In this document: one piece after another, positions 18,112 to 26,744 of the stretch
Numbering within the stretch: position 1 is the stretch's first letter
Layout of the letters: the number at the start of each line of letters is the position of its first letter
Source: G963669295 sp963669295
Lineage (GTDB): Bacteria > Bacteroidota > Bacteroidia > Flavobacteriales_D > CALLUQ01
Direction: 5' to 3'
Length of the DNA stretch: 64,000 nucleotides
Assembly (NCBI GenBank): GCA_963669295.1
Contig: OY769938.1
Span: forward strand, 5,831,559 to 5,895,558
Translations under genes and position numbers: made by a program
The notes under the pieces: model-generated
Seen by the model: only the letters and a program-made list of their open reading frames with translations
Databases searched by the model: none
Told to the model about the DNA's origin: nothing

Positions 18112-19230
18112 GTGCACTTGCTCAAAATCATAGTGCTTTTCTTCTTTCTAATTGTAGAAACATTGGCTCTTGCGCAAAGCAATGAGGCCCAATACCACGA
18201 ATGGTGGAAACAGGATCAGTATGAAGAAATACTTGAGGCCAGTAAAGGAGCAAAAACGAATAAGCTCTCTACCGACGTACTTTACTACATAGGCTATGCC
18301 TACTATCTGCGTACGGATTACAAAAGCTCTTTGAAGTACATGCTTAAGGCCGCTGAAAAAGGCCCTACCAATTCACACATTCACTATTACTTAGCCATTG
18401 ACAATTTTTACCTGGATGACCGTGGTGCCGCGTTGAACAACATTAACCTGGCCATTGAACTTGAGCCACAATCGTCTTTTTTACACAAAGAAAAAGGGCT
18501 GATATTGGCTACTTACAACATGCTAAACGAAGCCATTGTTTCATACAAAACCGCCACTGCAATTTCGGCACCTAATGAAGATGCTTTCATTATGTTGGCC
18601 GATATATATTATTACGATTTGCAACAAAACGATAGCGCCCTCGCGGTATATTACAAAGCATTGGATTGGTTACAGCCGGGTACCGACAAACAACTATACA
18701 CTCTTCACAAAATCATTGAAATAGAGCAACAAAAAGGCAATCATGTGGCAGCAGCAGACGTTTGTTTAGCATACCAGAAAAATGCCACCAACTCTTCAGT
18801 ACACCTTGTTACTGCACGGCTTATTCAAAGTTACTTTGCATTAAAAGATTATAAAAAAGCCCGTCCTCAAATAAAGTCTCTTCACCACACTTTTGAAGAA
18901 GGCAAGCTCCCCACAGAGTTATTAAATGGTTTTGTGTTGGAGCAATTTACATGGAATAACTTACAAGTAGAAGGCATAGAACGGTTTGCTACAGATACCT
19001 TGCAACGAACAGCCAGGCATGTTTACTCTATCAGCAACGCTTCTGGCGAATTGTTATACACGCTAGAAACGGAAGCGATTAACCGGCCTGATCCTGCACA
19101 AATGAAATATGTGCTGGTACAAAAGTTCCCTCAAAAGGATGAAAGCACTCCCCTTCCCTACACTTATCCACACCCTATGGACTACGAAGCCTTGCATCAA
19201 AACGTGATGGATGTTTTGACGCAGCAATAA
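18112..19230 (+). CDS. Secreted TPR protein
   Basis: 372 aa with GTG start, chosen because it gives a clean signal peptide (HLLKIIVLFFFLIVETLALAQ). Residues about 30-260 form TPR repeats (for example YYIGYAYYLRTDYKSSLKYMLKAAEKGP, shown here only by its start YYIGYAYYLRTDY, and AYYLRTD...ALNNINLAIELEPQ). The C-terminal 100 residues are beta-rich and unassigned. It follows the cyclase gene by 78 bp in the same direction and may share its transcript. The partner is unknown; periplasmic TPR proteins usually serve as scaffolds. Confidence 0.75.
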   Translation: MHLLKIIVLFFFLIVETLALAQSNEAQYHEWWKQDQYEEILEASKGAKTNKLSTDVLYYIGYAYYLRTDYKSSLKYMLKAAEKGPTNSHIHYYLAIDNFYLDDRGAALNNINLAIELEPQSSFLHKEKGLILATYNMLNEAIVSYKTATAISAPNEDAFIMLADIYYYDLQQNDSALAVYYKALDWLQPGTDKQLYTLHKIIEIEQQKGNHVAAADVCLAYQKNATNSSVHLVTARLIQSYFALKDYKKARPQIKSLHHTFEEGKLPTELLNGFVLEQFTWNNLQVEGIERFATDTLQRTARHVYSISNASGELLYTLETEAINRPDPAQMKYVLVQKFPQKDESTPLPYTYPHPMDYEALHQNVMDVLTQQ

Positions 19231-19290
19231 ATCGCATTGAAGTGTGACCAAAATCATGCGTACTGCAAGCATGCTATCCCAAAAAATCAA

Positions 19291-19298
19291 TACTTTTG
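19291..19298 (+). promoter_or_regulatory. Promoter -7 box
   Basis: TACTTTTG (TAnnTTTG), 8 nt before the ATG at 19307. This placement excludes the longer in-frame start at 19244, which would lie upstream of the transcription start. Confidence 0.55.
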
Positions 19299-19306
19299 CA
19301 GTCGCA

Positions 19307-20164
19307 ATGAATCATCGATTGATACATACTGGATTGCTGTCATTGGGCGTTTTACTTGCTCTACCAACAATCGCACAAGATGAGATCGTTCCTATCTCAA
19401 CCAATCCCGACAAAGGTAAGTTTTACTTTTACTGGGGGTACAATCGAGCCAATTATACCAAGAGCGACATTACCCTTAAAGGCGATGGCTACGAGTTTAC
19501 GCTACACGATGCAGAAGCGCACGATAGTCCTGAACCATGGGGAGATGCTTACTACGACCCTTTGCGGTTTACTATTCCTCAATTCAACTTCCGTATCGGT
19601 TATCAAATTAGCGACAAGTACAGCATTTCGGGTGGTTGGGATCATATGAAGTATGTAGTGTCCAGAAAGCAAACAGTAGAAGTATCTGGCTACATCAATG
19701 AATCAGTATCGGTACAGTACAATGGCACTTACAGCAAGGAACCCATACAGTTGGTGGATTACTTTTTAAAGTTGGAGCATACCGACGGACTGAATTATGT
19801 GCGTTTTAACCTGGACCGTACCGAAACGTTTTGGATGTCGAAAGATGAGAAGCAACAGTTGAAATTGTTTGCAGGAGTGGGTACCGGGCCAATGTTTCCG
19901 TGGACTGATTTCACCTTTATGGGTAAGCGATCGTTGAACAGGCCCCATCTTAGTGGCTGGGGAGTATCGGGTCATGCTGCACTCCGTTTCCAGTTTTTAA
20001 AACACTACTTCATTCAGTTTCATGGTAGCACGGGGTATATTAACCTTTGGTCGTTTCTTACTGCCGAAGATACTAACGAGCGGGGCCATCAAAGTTTTGG
20101 TTTTACAGAACGTGATATTGTTATTGGCGCACAGTTCTCTGTTTTCGATAAGAAAGCGGAGTAG
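19307..20164 (+). CDS. Putative outer-membrane beta-barrel protein
   Basis: 285 aa from ATG 19307 (MNHRLIHTGLLSLGVLLALP, signal peptide ending TIAQ). The mature part alternates polar and hydrophobic residues with many aromatic residues (KGKFYFYWGYNRANYTKSD, FNFRIGYQISDKYSISGGWDH, shown in pieces), which is typical of Bacteroidota outer-membrane barrels. It ends IVIGAQFSVFDKKAE, so the last strand does not end exactly at the C terminus. No TonB box or plug is present. Ligand unknown. Confidence 0.72.
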   Translation: MNHRLIHTGLLSLGVLLALPTIAQDEIVPISTNPDKGKFYFYWGYNRANYTKSDITLKGDGYEFTLHDAEAHDSPEPWGDAYYDPLRFTIPQFNFRIGYQISDKYSISGGWDHMKYVVSRKQTVEVSGYINESVSVQYNGTYSKEPIQLVDYFLKLEHTDGLNYVRFNLDRTETFWMSKDEKQQLKLFAGVGTGPMFPWTDFTFMGKRSLNRPHLSGWGVSGHAALRFQFLKHYFIQFHGSTGYINLWSFLTAEDTNERGHQSFGFTERDIVIGAQFSVFDKKAE

Positions 20165-20206
20165 TTCCACATTTTTTTCTTAACTTTTTGCTCCAAATTT
20201 ATTCTA

Positions 20207-20338
20207 ATGAGCTATTTGAAATTTATTGTTGCCCTATTGCGTACAAAGTACTTGAAGGGTGAAGAAAGAGGATTTGTTACCGTGAAGGCACGTGTACGCA
20301 AGGATCAACACCCAAGATATTGGATGCGTAAACCTTGA
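20207..20338 (+). CDS. Small basic protein of 43 residues, unknown
   Basis: The ORF ATG 20207 to TGA 20338 encodes 43 residues beginning MSYLKFIVALLRTKYLKGEE and ending HPRYWMRKP. It has a short hydrophobic start and a strongly basic C-terminal half. It fills the gap between the barrel gene and a good terminator at 20365, with no other reading frame there, and the codon choice looks like that of its neighbours. I do not recognise it. It is a candidate small protein and not a shadow frame, but conservation has not been tested. Confidence 0.5.
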   Translation: MSYLKFIVALLRTKYLKGEERGFVTVKARVRKDQHPRYWMRKP

Positions 20339-20364
20339 TTACTAACCAGTAATTAAATCTGCGG

Positions 20365-20395
20365 AGGGTTGAGCATCATGTTCAACCCTTTTTTT
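20365..20395 (+). terminator. Rho-independent terminator
   Basis: AGGGTTGA (20365-20372) pairs perfectly with TCAACCCT (20382-20389) and is followed by seven T. It ends the transcript carrying the barrel gene and the 43-residue ORF. Confidence 0.85.
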
Positions 20396-20438
20396 GTATC
20401 CAATTTTCCAACAACTGTTATACACAAAACAATTTATC

Positions 20439-21470
20439 ATGACTTTATTTAATAGCTATGAGAAGATACCCGACAGTTTGAAAAAACTGAACCTATTGCC
20501 CGAGCAAATGAAGGTCCTGGACAAAGTCACCTGGGCGGTAACAGAAAAAGTACATGGTGCTAATTTCAGTTTCATTTATGAGGCGAGTACTTTGCGCTAT
20601 GCCAAACGCAAAGATTACCTCGAGTGGGGCGATGACTTTTTTGGGTTTCAGTTGATGGCTTCACAGCTAGATGCTGCCATTCATAAGCTGTTTCAACGCA
20701 TTGCACAGCAAACACCATTTGCGCGATGCACCATTTATGGCGAGTTGTTTGGTGGCGCCTACCCCCATTCTGAGGTGGAAGAAGATACTCGGGTTCAGGC
20801 CATACAAACCGGGATCTATTATTCGCCTACCATACAGTTTTGTGCTTTCGATATTGCGCTTACTTCACTTGATGGCTCACGGTATTATATGGATTATGCC
20901 GATGCCATAACCCACTTTGAAGCAGTAGGAGTGTTTTATGCCCGCCCTTTATTGGTGGGCAGCTTTAGAGACGCTATGAACTACAACATTGCTTTTCAAT
21001 CGGTCATCCCTCAATGGTTGGGTTTGCCTGCTTTGGCGCAAGATAATTTGGCTGAGGGGGTAGTTGTAAAACCCATGCGTGAAGTGCCATTGCCGTTGCG
21101 TCCTATCGTGAAAATAAAAAATGAAAAGTTCAGCGAAGCACAATTTCATGAGGCCCATAAGTGGTCGTACCTTCCCCCCGACCTTTCGCATCGAGAAACG
21201 CTAGCCTTTTTGTTGGAAGAGGTGCGTTGTTTTATTACGGCCAATCGGCTCGACAATACCTACTCAAAAATAGGACGACCACAGGCTGATGATGAAACAG
21301 CCATTGCGGCTATAATCGATTTTTACGTAGACGATGCTATGGAGTCTTTTTCAGAGGCCTATCACGATTTGTTGGAAGAAATTAACGATCATGACATGGT
21401 GTGGTTAAAAACACGTATTCACCCTGAAGTAATGCAGTTGGTACAAGATAACCTCGCTACTAAATCGTGA
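20439..21470 (+). CDS. Rnl2-family (T4 Rnl2-like) RNA ligase
   Basis: 343 aa from ATG 20439 (MTLFNSYEKIP); a longer TTG start at 20394 would overlap the upstream terminator. Nucleotidyltransferase motifs are in order: motif I TEKVHGANF with nucleophile K37, motif III-like CTIYGELFGG, FDIAL, motif IV EGVVVKP, and motif V VKIKNEKF. These enzymes seal RNA nicks through an AMP-lysine intermediate. The C-terminal helical domain (about 235-343) is longer than a bare ligase core. No polynucleotide kinase or phosphatase partner is beside it, so its RNA substrate is open. Confidence 0.87.
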   Translation: MTLFNSYEKIPDSLKKLNLLPEQMKVLDKVTWAVTEKVHGANFSFIYEASTLRYAKRKDYLEWGDDFFGFQLMASQLDAAIHKLFQRIAQQTPFARCTIYGELFGGAYPHSEVEEDTRVQAIQTGIYYSPTIQFCAFDIALTSLDGSRYYMDYADAITHFEAVGVFYARPLLVGSFRDAMNYNIAFQSVIPQWLGLPALAQDNLAEGVVVKPMREVPLPLRPIVKIKNEKFSEAQFHEAHKWSYLPPDLSHRETLAFLLEEVRCFITANRLDNTYSKIGRPQADDETAIAAIIDFYVDDAMESFSEAYHDLLEEINDHDMVWLKTRIHPEVMQLVQDNLATKS

Positions 21471-21534
21471 AATTATTGCTTCTGTGCAAGTGCTTCAAAC
21501 CAATAAAACCTCGTTTCATCATCAAATACCGATG

Positions 21535-21657
21535 ATTCGTCATATTGGCAAAACAAAAGCCTCTTATTGCCGTTAATATAAGTGGTTTCAAAGTTAGCAG
21601 TACTTTTTCTATTTTCCTTTGCAAAGCCCCGACAACCCAAACGTCGGGGCTTTCTCC
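21535..21657 (+). repeat. Intergenic element copy A (structured repeat with terminator hairpin)
   Basis: First copy of the recurring plus-strand element. It has the ATTCGTCA start, CAAAACAAAAG, the conserved block GTGGTTTCAAAGTTAGCAG then TACTTTTTCTATTTTCC, and a 3' hairpin AAAGCCCCGAC / GTCGGGGCTTT (21623-21633, 21643-21653) with a T-rich tail. It follows the RNA ligase gene by 64 bp and precedes the BNR gene by 72 bp. Confidence 0.85.
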
Positions 21658-21729
21658 ATTTTGGTATTTCAATCCCATACTATCGCAAATAATTACTACC
21701 TTGGTTTAGTTCTATCTAAGACCGTAATT

Positions 21730-22947
21730 ATGCCTAATCTAAAACCACTTATCCTTGCTATTACTTGCTGTTTACTCTTTGCATTTACGGCCCATGCGCA
21801 GTGGACTGAGTTAAACAGTGGTACTACTCAATACCTCAACTCTGTTTACTTTACCAATGCCAATATAGGTGTAGTGGTAGGAGAAACAGGAACCATTATA
21901 AAAACCACGGATGGTGGTACCACCTGGCAGTTTAAAGTTTCGGGCACAACCAATCACCTCAATGTGGTTCGTTTCTCATCCACCAACGTGGGATACATCG
22001 GTGGTGATAATGGTGTTTTATTGAAAACCATTGATGGTGGAGAAAACTGGACTCCTTTGAATCCGGGTACTAATGAGCACATTTCCAGCCTTTCATTTAC
22101 CGATAACGATCATGGGCTTATTGTAGGCAATGGCATGTCGGGCAACCCCATGTTTATTCGCAGAACTGTTGATGGAGGTGCCAACTGGACCAATGAGTTC
22201 TCGGGCATGGATGGCATGACTTCGGTACATATGGTAGATGCCAACCATGGTTATGTGGTAGGTACAGTAGGGCACAATCACCAAACCAGCGATGGGGGCG
22301 ATACCTGGAATGGCATATACACTGCTAATTACATGCCTTTTGAAGAAGTGTTTCACCCTTCCATTAACTTAGGGTTTATTGTAGGGCAATCGAGCTCTAT
22401 TAGAAGAACCGCCAATGCCGGAGGCACGTATAGCGACATTACTCCTGATGCTAACTACACCGGTGGGTATCATGGTATATTCTTTACCAGCTTGATCAAC
22501 GGTTACATTGTAGGCGACGACAAGCGCATCATGAAAACGGTTGATGGTGGCAGTACCTGGACGTTGGATCATGAAGATGTGAACTCCTTTTTGAACTTAC
22601 AGGCCATACACTTTCCTACTGCACAAGATGGTTATGCTGTAGGCGATGAAGGCATCATCTTAAAATTGGGCACTGCCAATGCGGTAGAAGAAATAACCAA
22701 CTCCCCCACTCTACAAGCTTTCCCCAACCCATTTACTCATAGTACTACCATTGCTTTCGACAACCCCCAACAGCAACCTCATCGGTTGAATATCTACAAT
22801 GCATTGGGGCAGTTGGTACAAAGCATTGATGGCATCACCAGCAACCAGGTGATGGTAAGCAGAGGCGAATTGGCTACAGGAAACTATCAATTTACTTTAC
22901 AGCAAGCACAGCAACAAGTAGGGCAAGGACAGCTGGTAGTGGAGTAA
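21730..22947 (+). CDS. Ycf48-like (BNR repeat) secreted protein with T9SS domain
   Basis: 405 aa from ATG 21730, which gives the signal peptide MPNLKPLILAITCCLLFAFT. About seven repeats of the Ycf48/HCF136 type follow, each with a K-T-x-D-G-G-x-x-W signature (GTIIKTTDGGTTW, GVLLKTIDGGENW, RIMKTVDGGSTW). A T9SS type A domain (AFPNPFTHS ... GNYQFTLQ) ends the protein. It is an exported beta-propeller, usually annotated by name after a photosystem factor, but that function does not apply here. It probably acts as a surface or secreted binding module. Confidence 0.85.
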   Translation: MPNLKPLILAITCCLLFAFTAHAQWTELNSGTTQYLNSVYFTNANIGVVVGETGTIIKTTDGGTTWQFKVSGTTNHLNVVRFSSTNVGYIGGDNGVLLKTIDGGENWTPLNPGTNEHISSLSFTDNDHGLIVGNGMSGNPMFIRRTVDGGANWTNEFSGMDGMTSVHMVDANHGYVVGTVGHNHQTSDGGDTWNGIYTANYMPFEEVFHPSINLGFIVGQSSSIRRTANAGGTYSDITPDANYTGGYHGIFFTSLINGYIVGDDKRIMKTVDGGSTWTLDHEDVNSFLNLQAIHFPTAQDGYAVGDEGIILKLGTANAVEEITNSPTLQAFPNPFTHSTTIAFDNPQQQPHRLNIYNALGQLVQSIDGITSNQVMVSRGELATGNYQFTLQQAQQQVGQGQLVVE

Positions 22948-23091
22948 TTCAACACATGTAAATAGCAATTTCTTCTTTCACACAAATAGCGTAACACCCT
23001 TGCTTTTAGTACGCTACACAGATTTTCAACATTATTGGAACGGAATTTGCATCCCGTGCCATAAATAGTACAAACCCAAAAAACAAAAACG

Positions 23092-25065
23092 ATGAGACTA
23101 CTTTACTTTCTGCTATCAGCTTTGCTGATGCTTCCTCTATGTACCCATGCACAAGAGCGCAACAATGCCGACTGGAAGGCCACAGTGCAAGGCTCCATTA
23201 CATGGCAACGTGTTACTTCTTTCGGTACTTTAATTGTAAATACTTCTAGCGGACTTCATGGCATTGATGTGGAGTCGGGCAAGGTGGTATGGAGCAATGC
23301 CGATTTGGCCAACATCGATCAGGCCAGTTACCAGCCCATTGAGGGCAGTCCCTTTGTTCAGGTAGCTAAAGGAGGTACCATTTATATTTTCGAACCTTTT
23401 GAAGGCAATGTGGTATTTAACTCCAAACAAGCAGGGATCGATAAAATTAAAGAATCACACATCTTACCCAAAAATGGCAGCATCCTTATTCAAGGGTTTG
23501 CCCCGGGGTCGGAAGCTCCTGCCTTGTATATGGTAGATATGGCTACTGGCAAAACATTATGGACTAAGGAAGGCGACGATGGCATCTTAACTGCTTTCTT
23601 AGAATTGGGCAACGACGAATTTCTGTTGGCCACCTTGTGGAACATCTACAAAATCAACTCTAAAAGTGGAGATGTGGTTTGGGAAAAGCCCATTGATGAA
23701 GAAACCGCAGCTCAACTAGAAAAGCTACAAGGGTTGGGTAGTGCTTTAATGAAGCTGGCTGAAAATTCGATCAAGCCTGGCGACATTGTAGCTAAATTCT
23801 TTCCGTTGGATAAAGATCGCTTTGTTTTGGGCTTTCAAATTACCAAGCGTTCAGAAAAAACCGACAGCCAGGGAAAGAAAACAGTGGTGATTAGCTATGA
23901 AAGTGGCTATAAGTGCCTAGGGTTAAAAGACGGCAGTTCGTTATGGAGCAACAACCTCTCCTTTCCCGGCAAAATGGGGGTACTCATTTTTGGCGAACAA
24001 GGCATGATTGTATGCCCTGATGCTGGTGCCAACACGTTTGTAAATTATGTAGACTATAGCAATGGTACCAAATCGTGGGGAAAAAAAGGCAAAGGCATCA
24101 AAATGAAAGGCGGTGTAAACGATTATGTGATTACCGATGCCGGTATCTTATTGATTTCGCAAAAAGGAGGATCTACCACCGACCCCAATTACATTGCCAA
24201 CCTGCTAGACCCTGACAATGGATTGCTGAAGTTTGATAAGGATGTAAAGTTTAAAGGAGAAATTGAGCGCACCGAAGTAATAGGCAACAACCTATTTTAT
24301 GCCACCAATAAAGAAGCTGGTGTTGTAGCTATTGCTACCGGAGCCCCTGTTATAGCTAAACCCATTAAAACTGCTTCGGGGCTTAACGTTTCGGCAGACG
24401 ATGCCATTTATGTGTTTTCTACCAAAGATAAAGGGTTATGGAAAATTGATCGATCATCGGGAAAGGGCAGTTTGATGTCGAGAACGCAATTGAAGTTTGA
24501 AGGCAAAGATGCTCCTAACTCGTTGGAGGTTCGCAACAATGGAGTATGTGTAATTGGCTCACAAAACATTGCTATGTTCGATATGAGTGGCAGTATTGCT
24601 TACCAGCAGTACTATCCCGCTCCTCGCTTGCCAGGTATTGTACGCGCATTGAACGCTGCTATGGCAGTGCGTGCTTATTACATTGGTGCTGTATCGAAAG
24701 TAGCAGCAGGTGCATGGGGTGCCGTAGCGCACGATCCTGAAAACCCTATGGGTCCTGAAATTAGCATGGGCATTTCTAATGCTTACAACGAATTGGGCAA
24801 TAAGGGCTTTGAATATGGCAACAAGTACATGGCTGCTGTAAAAAAGCGTTTCAGTGCTTCGGCGCAGAGCCCCAACTTTATGTTTATGATTACGGTGAAC
24901 GACAAGAAAGACAATCGCCTTATTCGAGTGAATAAAGATACCGGCGAGGTTATGGATTTCATTAGCCTTGGCAAAGAAAAAGAACCGGTATACGAGGTAG
25001 ATAATATCTACAACAGGGTTTATCATAAGCAAGAAGGTTCAGCAATAAATGGTTATCAGTTTTAG
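23092..25065 (+). CDS. Exported PQQ-type beta-propeller protein
   Basis: 657 aa. Signal peptide about 1-20 (ending THAQ). The body shows repeated propeller blades with G-x-V-x-W closures (ESGKVVWSN, TGKTLWTKE, SGDVVWEKP, DGSSLWSNN), as in PQQ-like domains. No PQQ-binding dehydrogenase residues could be picked out, so a catalytic role is not claimed. No T9SS domain. The last 130 residues (from about 520) leave the blade pattern and look helical. The gene is followed by a terminator and seems monocistronic. Confidence 0.82.
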   Translation: MRLLYFLLSALLMLPLCTHAQERNNADWKATVQGSITWQRVTSFGTLIVNTSSGLHGIDVESGKVVWSNADLANIDQASYQPIEGSPFVQVAKGGTIYIFEPFEGNVVFNSKQAGIDKIKESHILPKNGSILIQGFAPGSEAPALYMVDMATGKTLWTKEGDDGILTAFLELGNDEFLLATLWNIYKINSKSGDVVWEKPIDEETAAQLEKLQGLGSALMKLAENSIKPGDIVAKFFPLDKDRFVLGFQITKRSEKTDSQGKKTVVISYESGYKCLGLKDGSSLWSNNLSFPGKMGVLIFGEQGMIVCPDAGANTFVNYVDYSNGTKSWGKKGKGIKMKGGVNDYVITDAGILLISQKGGSTTDPNYIANLLDPDNGLLKFDKDVKFKGEIERTEVIGNNLFYATNKEAGVVAIATGAPVIAKPIKTASGLNVSADDAIYVFSTKDKGLWKIDRSSGKGSLMSRTQLKFEGKDAPNSLEVRNNGVCVIGSQNIAMFDMSGSIAYQQYYPAPRLPGIVRALNAAMAVRAYYIGAVSKVAAGAWGAVAHDPENPMGPEISMGISNAYNELGNKGFEYGNKYMAAVKKRFSASAQSPNFMFMITVNDKKDNRLIRVNKDTGEVMDFISLGKEKEPVYEVDNIYNRVYHKQEGSAINGYQF

Positions 25066-25083
25066 ACCAACAAAACATTGTGG

Positions 25084-25113
25084 AAAGGTCCTCTGAAAAG
25101 AGGGCCTTTTTTT
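25084..25113 (+). terminator. Rho-independent terminator
   Basis: AAAGGTCCTCT / AGAGGGCCTTT with a GAAA loop (one G-U pair) and a seven-T tail, 18 bp after the propeller gene stop. Confidence 0.85.
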
Positions 25114-25126
25114 ATGAAGCAATGCG

Positions 25127-25134
25127 TAATTTTG
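25127..25134 (+). promoter_or_regulatory. Promoter -7 box directly before a GTG start
   Basis: TAATTTTG matches TAnnTTTG and lies only 4 nt before the GTG at 25139. Transcription would start at or beside the start codon. Confidence 0.55.
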
Positions 25135-25138
25135 TACT

Positions 25139-26308
25139 GTGTTTAAATGGATTGGAATAGCATTGTTGGTTATGGCCGGATTGGCTGCCTGCAATGAGGT
25201 GGTGGTAGAGGAAGACAACAGTTCAATGCAGGCTGAAGCTGATAGTTTACAAGCTATTTTCGAGGCTCATCAAGCGCTAGTAGTACCTACCATAGACACC
25301 TTTTTTGTGAATCGATTCAATGCTCAAACATTCAATGGCAATGTGTTGTTTGCCTACAAAGGACAGGTGCTGTATCAAAATCAATTTGGGTATGCCAACT
25401 TCAACACCAAAGATACCCTTACTCCTGCTTCCAGCTTTCAACTGGCTTCTGCCTCAAAGCCTTTCACCGCTACTGCCATTATGATGTTAGAAGAACAAGG
25501 GCTACTGAGTTACGACGATTCGTTGCAGCAATTCTTTCCTAACTTTCCTTATCACGGCATAACCGTACGCATGCTACTTACCCATCGTGGCGGATTGAGC
25601 AACTACACTTACTTTTCTGACGAACATTGGCCCGATTGGTACGTGACCATTACGAATGACGATGTAATTAAGTTGATGTACGACCATCAACCCATGTACT
25701 ATTTTCTGCCCGGCAGGAAATTCGACTACAGCAATACAGGGTATATGTTATTGGCTTCGATTGTAGAACGGGTCACCGATCAGTATTTTGAGGTGTGGAT
25801 GCAAGAAAACATCTTTGAACCGCTAGACATGCAAAACACCTCTATATACAACCGATGGTGGAACACCGAAATGTACCGCAACACCATTGGGTACAATTGG
25901 AAGCAGCAACCCATGGAAGATACCTACCTGAATGGTGTGGTAGGCGATAAAGGAGTGTATTCGACGGTAGAAGATTTGTTGAAGTTTGACCGTGCGCTGA
26001 ACGAAGGGCGATTGCTTTCGGACAGCACGTTAGCCCTTGCCTATGCTCCTGCCAACGAGGAGCGTCCTAACAAACCCAACTACGGCTTTGGTTGGCGACT
26101 CAGTACATACGATAGCTTGCAGGTGGTGTATCATACCGGCTGGTGGAAAGGGTACCGCAGCTACTTTGTTCGATTGCCCGAAGAAGGCAGTAGCATCATT
26201 GTATTGAACAACATCAAACGAGGCCCTTTCTTAAAGGTGAAGCAGTTGGTGCAACTGCTTTACGGAACCACAATACCCATCATCAGCGATAGTAGCACGG
26301 TGTTATAA
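25139..26308 (+). CDS. Class C beta-lactamase-like serine hydrolase, lipoprotein
   Basis: 389 aa with GTG start. The lipobox LAAC (about residues 15-18) is well formed, so the enzyme should be lipid-anchored. The penicillin-binding fold motifs are present: S-x-x-K as SASK (S104, K107), Y-x-N as YSN in FDYSNTGYML, and H-T-G in VYHTGWW. The family includes AmpC, D-aminopeptidases and esterases (PBP4*-like). There is no sign that this one is a true beta-lactamase. Promoter and start codon are nearly fused. It is followed directly by repeat copies B and C. Confidence 0.87.
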   Translation: MFKWIGIALLVMAGLAACNEVVVEEDNSSMQAEADSLQAIFEAHQALVVPTIDTFFVNRFNAQTFNGNVLFAYKGQVLYQNQFGYANFNTKDTLTPASSFQLASASKPFTATAIMMLEEQGLLSYDDSLQQFFPNFPYHGITVRMLLTHRGGLSNYTYFSDEHWPDWYVTITNDDVIKLMYDHQPMYYFLPGRKFDYSNTGYMLLASIVERVTDQYFEVWMQENIFEPLDMQNTSIYNRWWNTEMYRNTIGYNWKQQPMEDTYLNGVVGDKGVYSTVEDLLKFDRALNEGRLLSDSTLALAYAPANEERPNKPNYGFGWRLSTYDSLQVVYHTGWWKGYRSYFVRLPEEGSSIIVLNNIKRGPFLKVKQLVQLLYGTTIPIISDSSTVL

Positions 26309-26343
26309 ATCACCGTTTTATCACTCGCGTAACGATTCTAAAC

Positions 26344-26487
26344 ATTCGTCATTAAATTCGAGGCATTCATCACAATAGTGGCTGTACCAAACCTATAATC
26401 ATGTAGTTTAGTAATGGTTTCAAGGTTAGCAGTACCTTTTTTAATAAGACCCTCACAACTCCCGGTTGTGGGGGCTCTTTCCTTTTT
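26344..26487 (+). repeat. Intergenic element copy B (divergent)
   Basis: Shares ATTCGTCA, TCATCACA, ATGGTTTCAAGGTTAGCAGTAC with the other copies, but its 3' hairpin is CCCTCACAAC (26450-26459) pairing with GTTGTGGGGG (26465-26474) and a T-rich tail. Pairing is kept although the bases differ from copies A, C, D and E. Copy B starts 35 bp after the serine hydrolase stop. Confidence 0.75.
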
Positions 26488-26564
26488 ACGAGGTAAGTAT
26501 TTCAAGTCATACCATTGAACATACGGTATGAACATTACAGGAAATTAATTCACATCAACAAGAA

Positions 26565-26716
26565 CACCATTCGTCATTGGTTTTCCACCTTTCATCACAT
26601 TGCCAAAACAAAAGGGAAGGCTGCCCGTAAATGTAAGTGGTTTCAAAGTTAGCAGTACTTTTTCTATTTTCCTTTGCAAAGCCCCGACATCCTCAACGTT
26701 GGGGCTTTCCCTTTTT
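26565..26716 (+). repeat. Intergenic element copy C
   Basis: Nearly identical to copy D over its length, from CACCATTCGTCATTGG through the conserved GTGGTTTCAAAGTTAGCAG block to the hairpin AAAGCCCCGAC / GTTGGGGCTTT (26678-26708, one G-U pair) and a T-rich tail. Lies in tandem with copy B in the 436-bp space between the convergent hydrolase and transglutaminase genes. I see nothing else in that space. Confidence 0.85.
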
Positions 26717-26744
26717 GGTGTAATGATGCGTTACCTTCTCTCCT

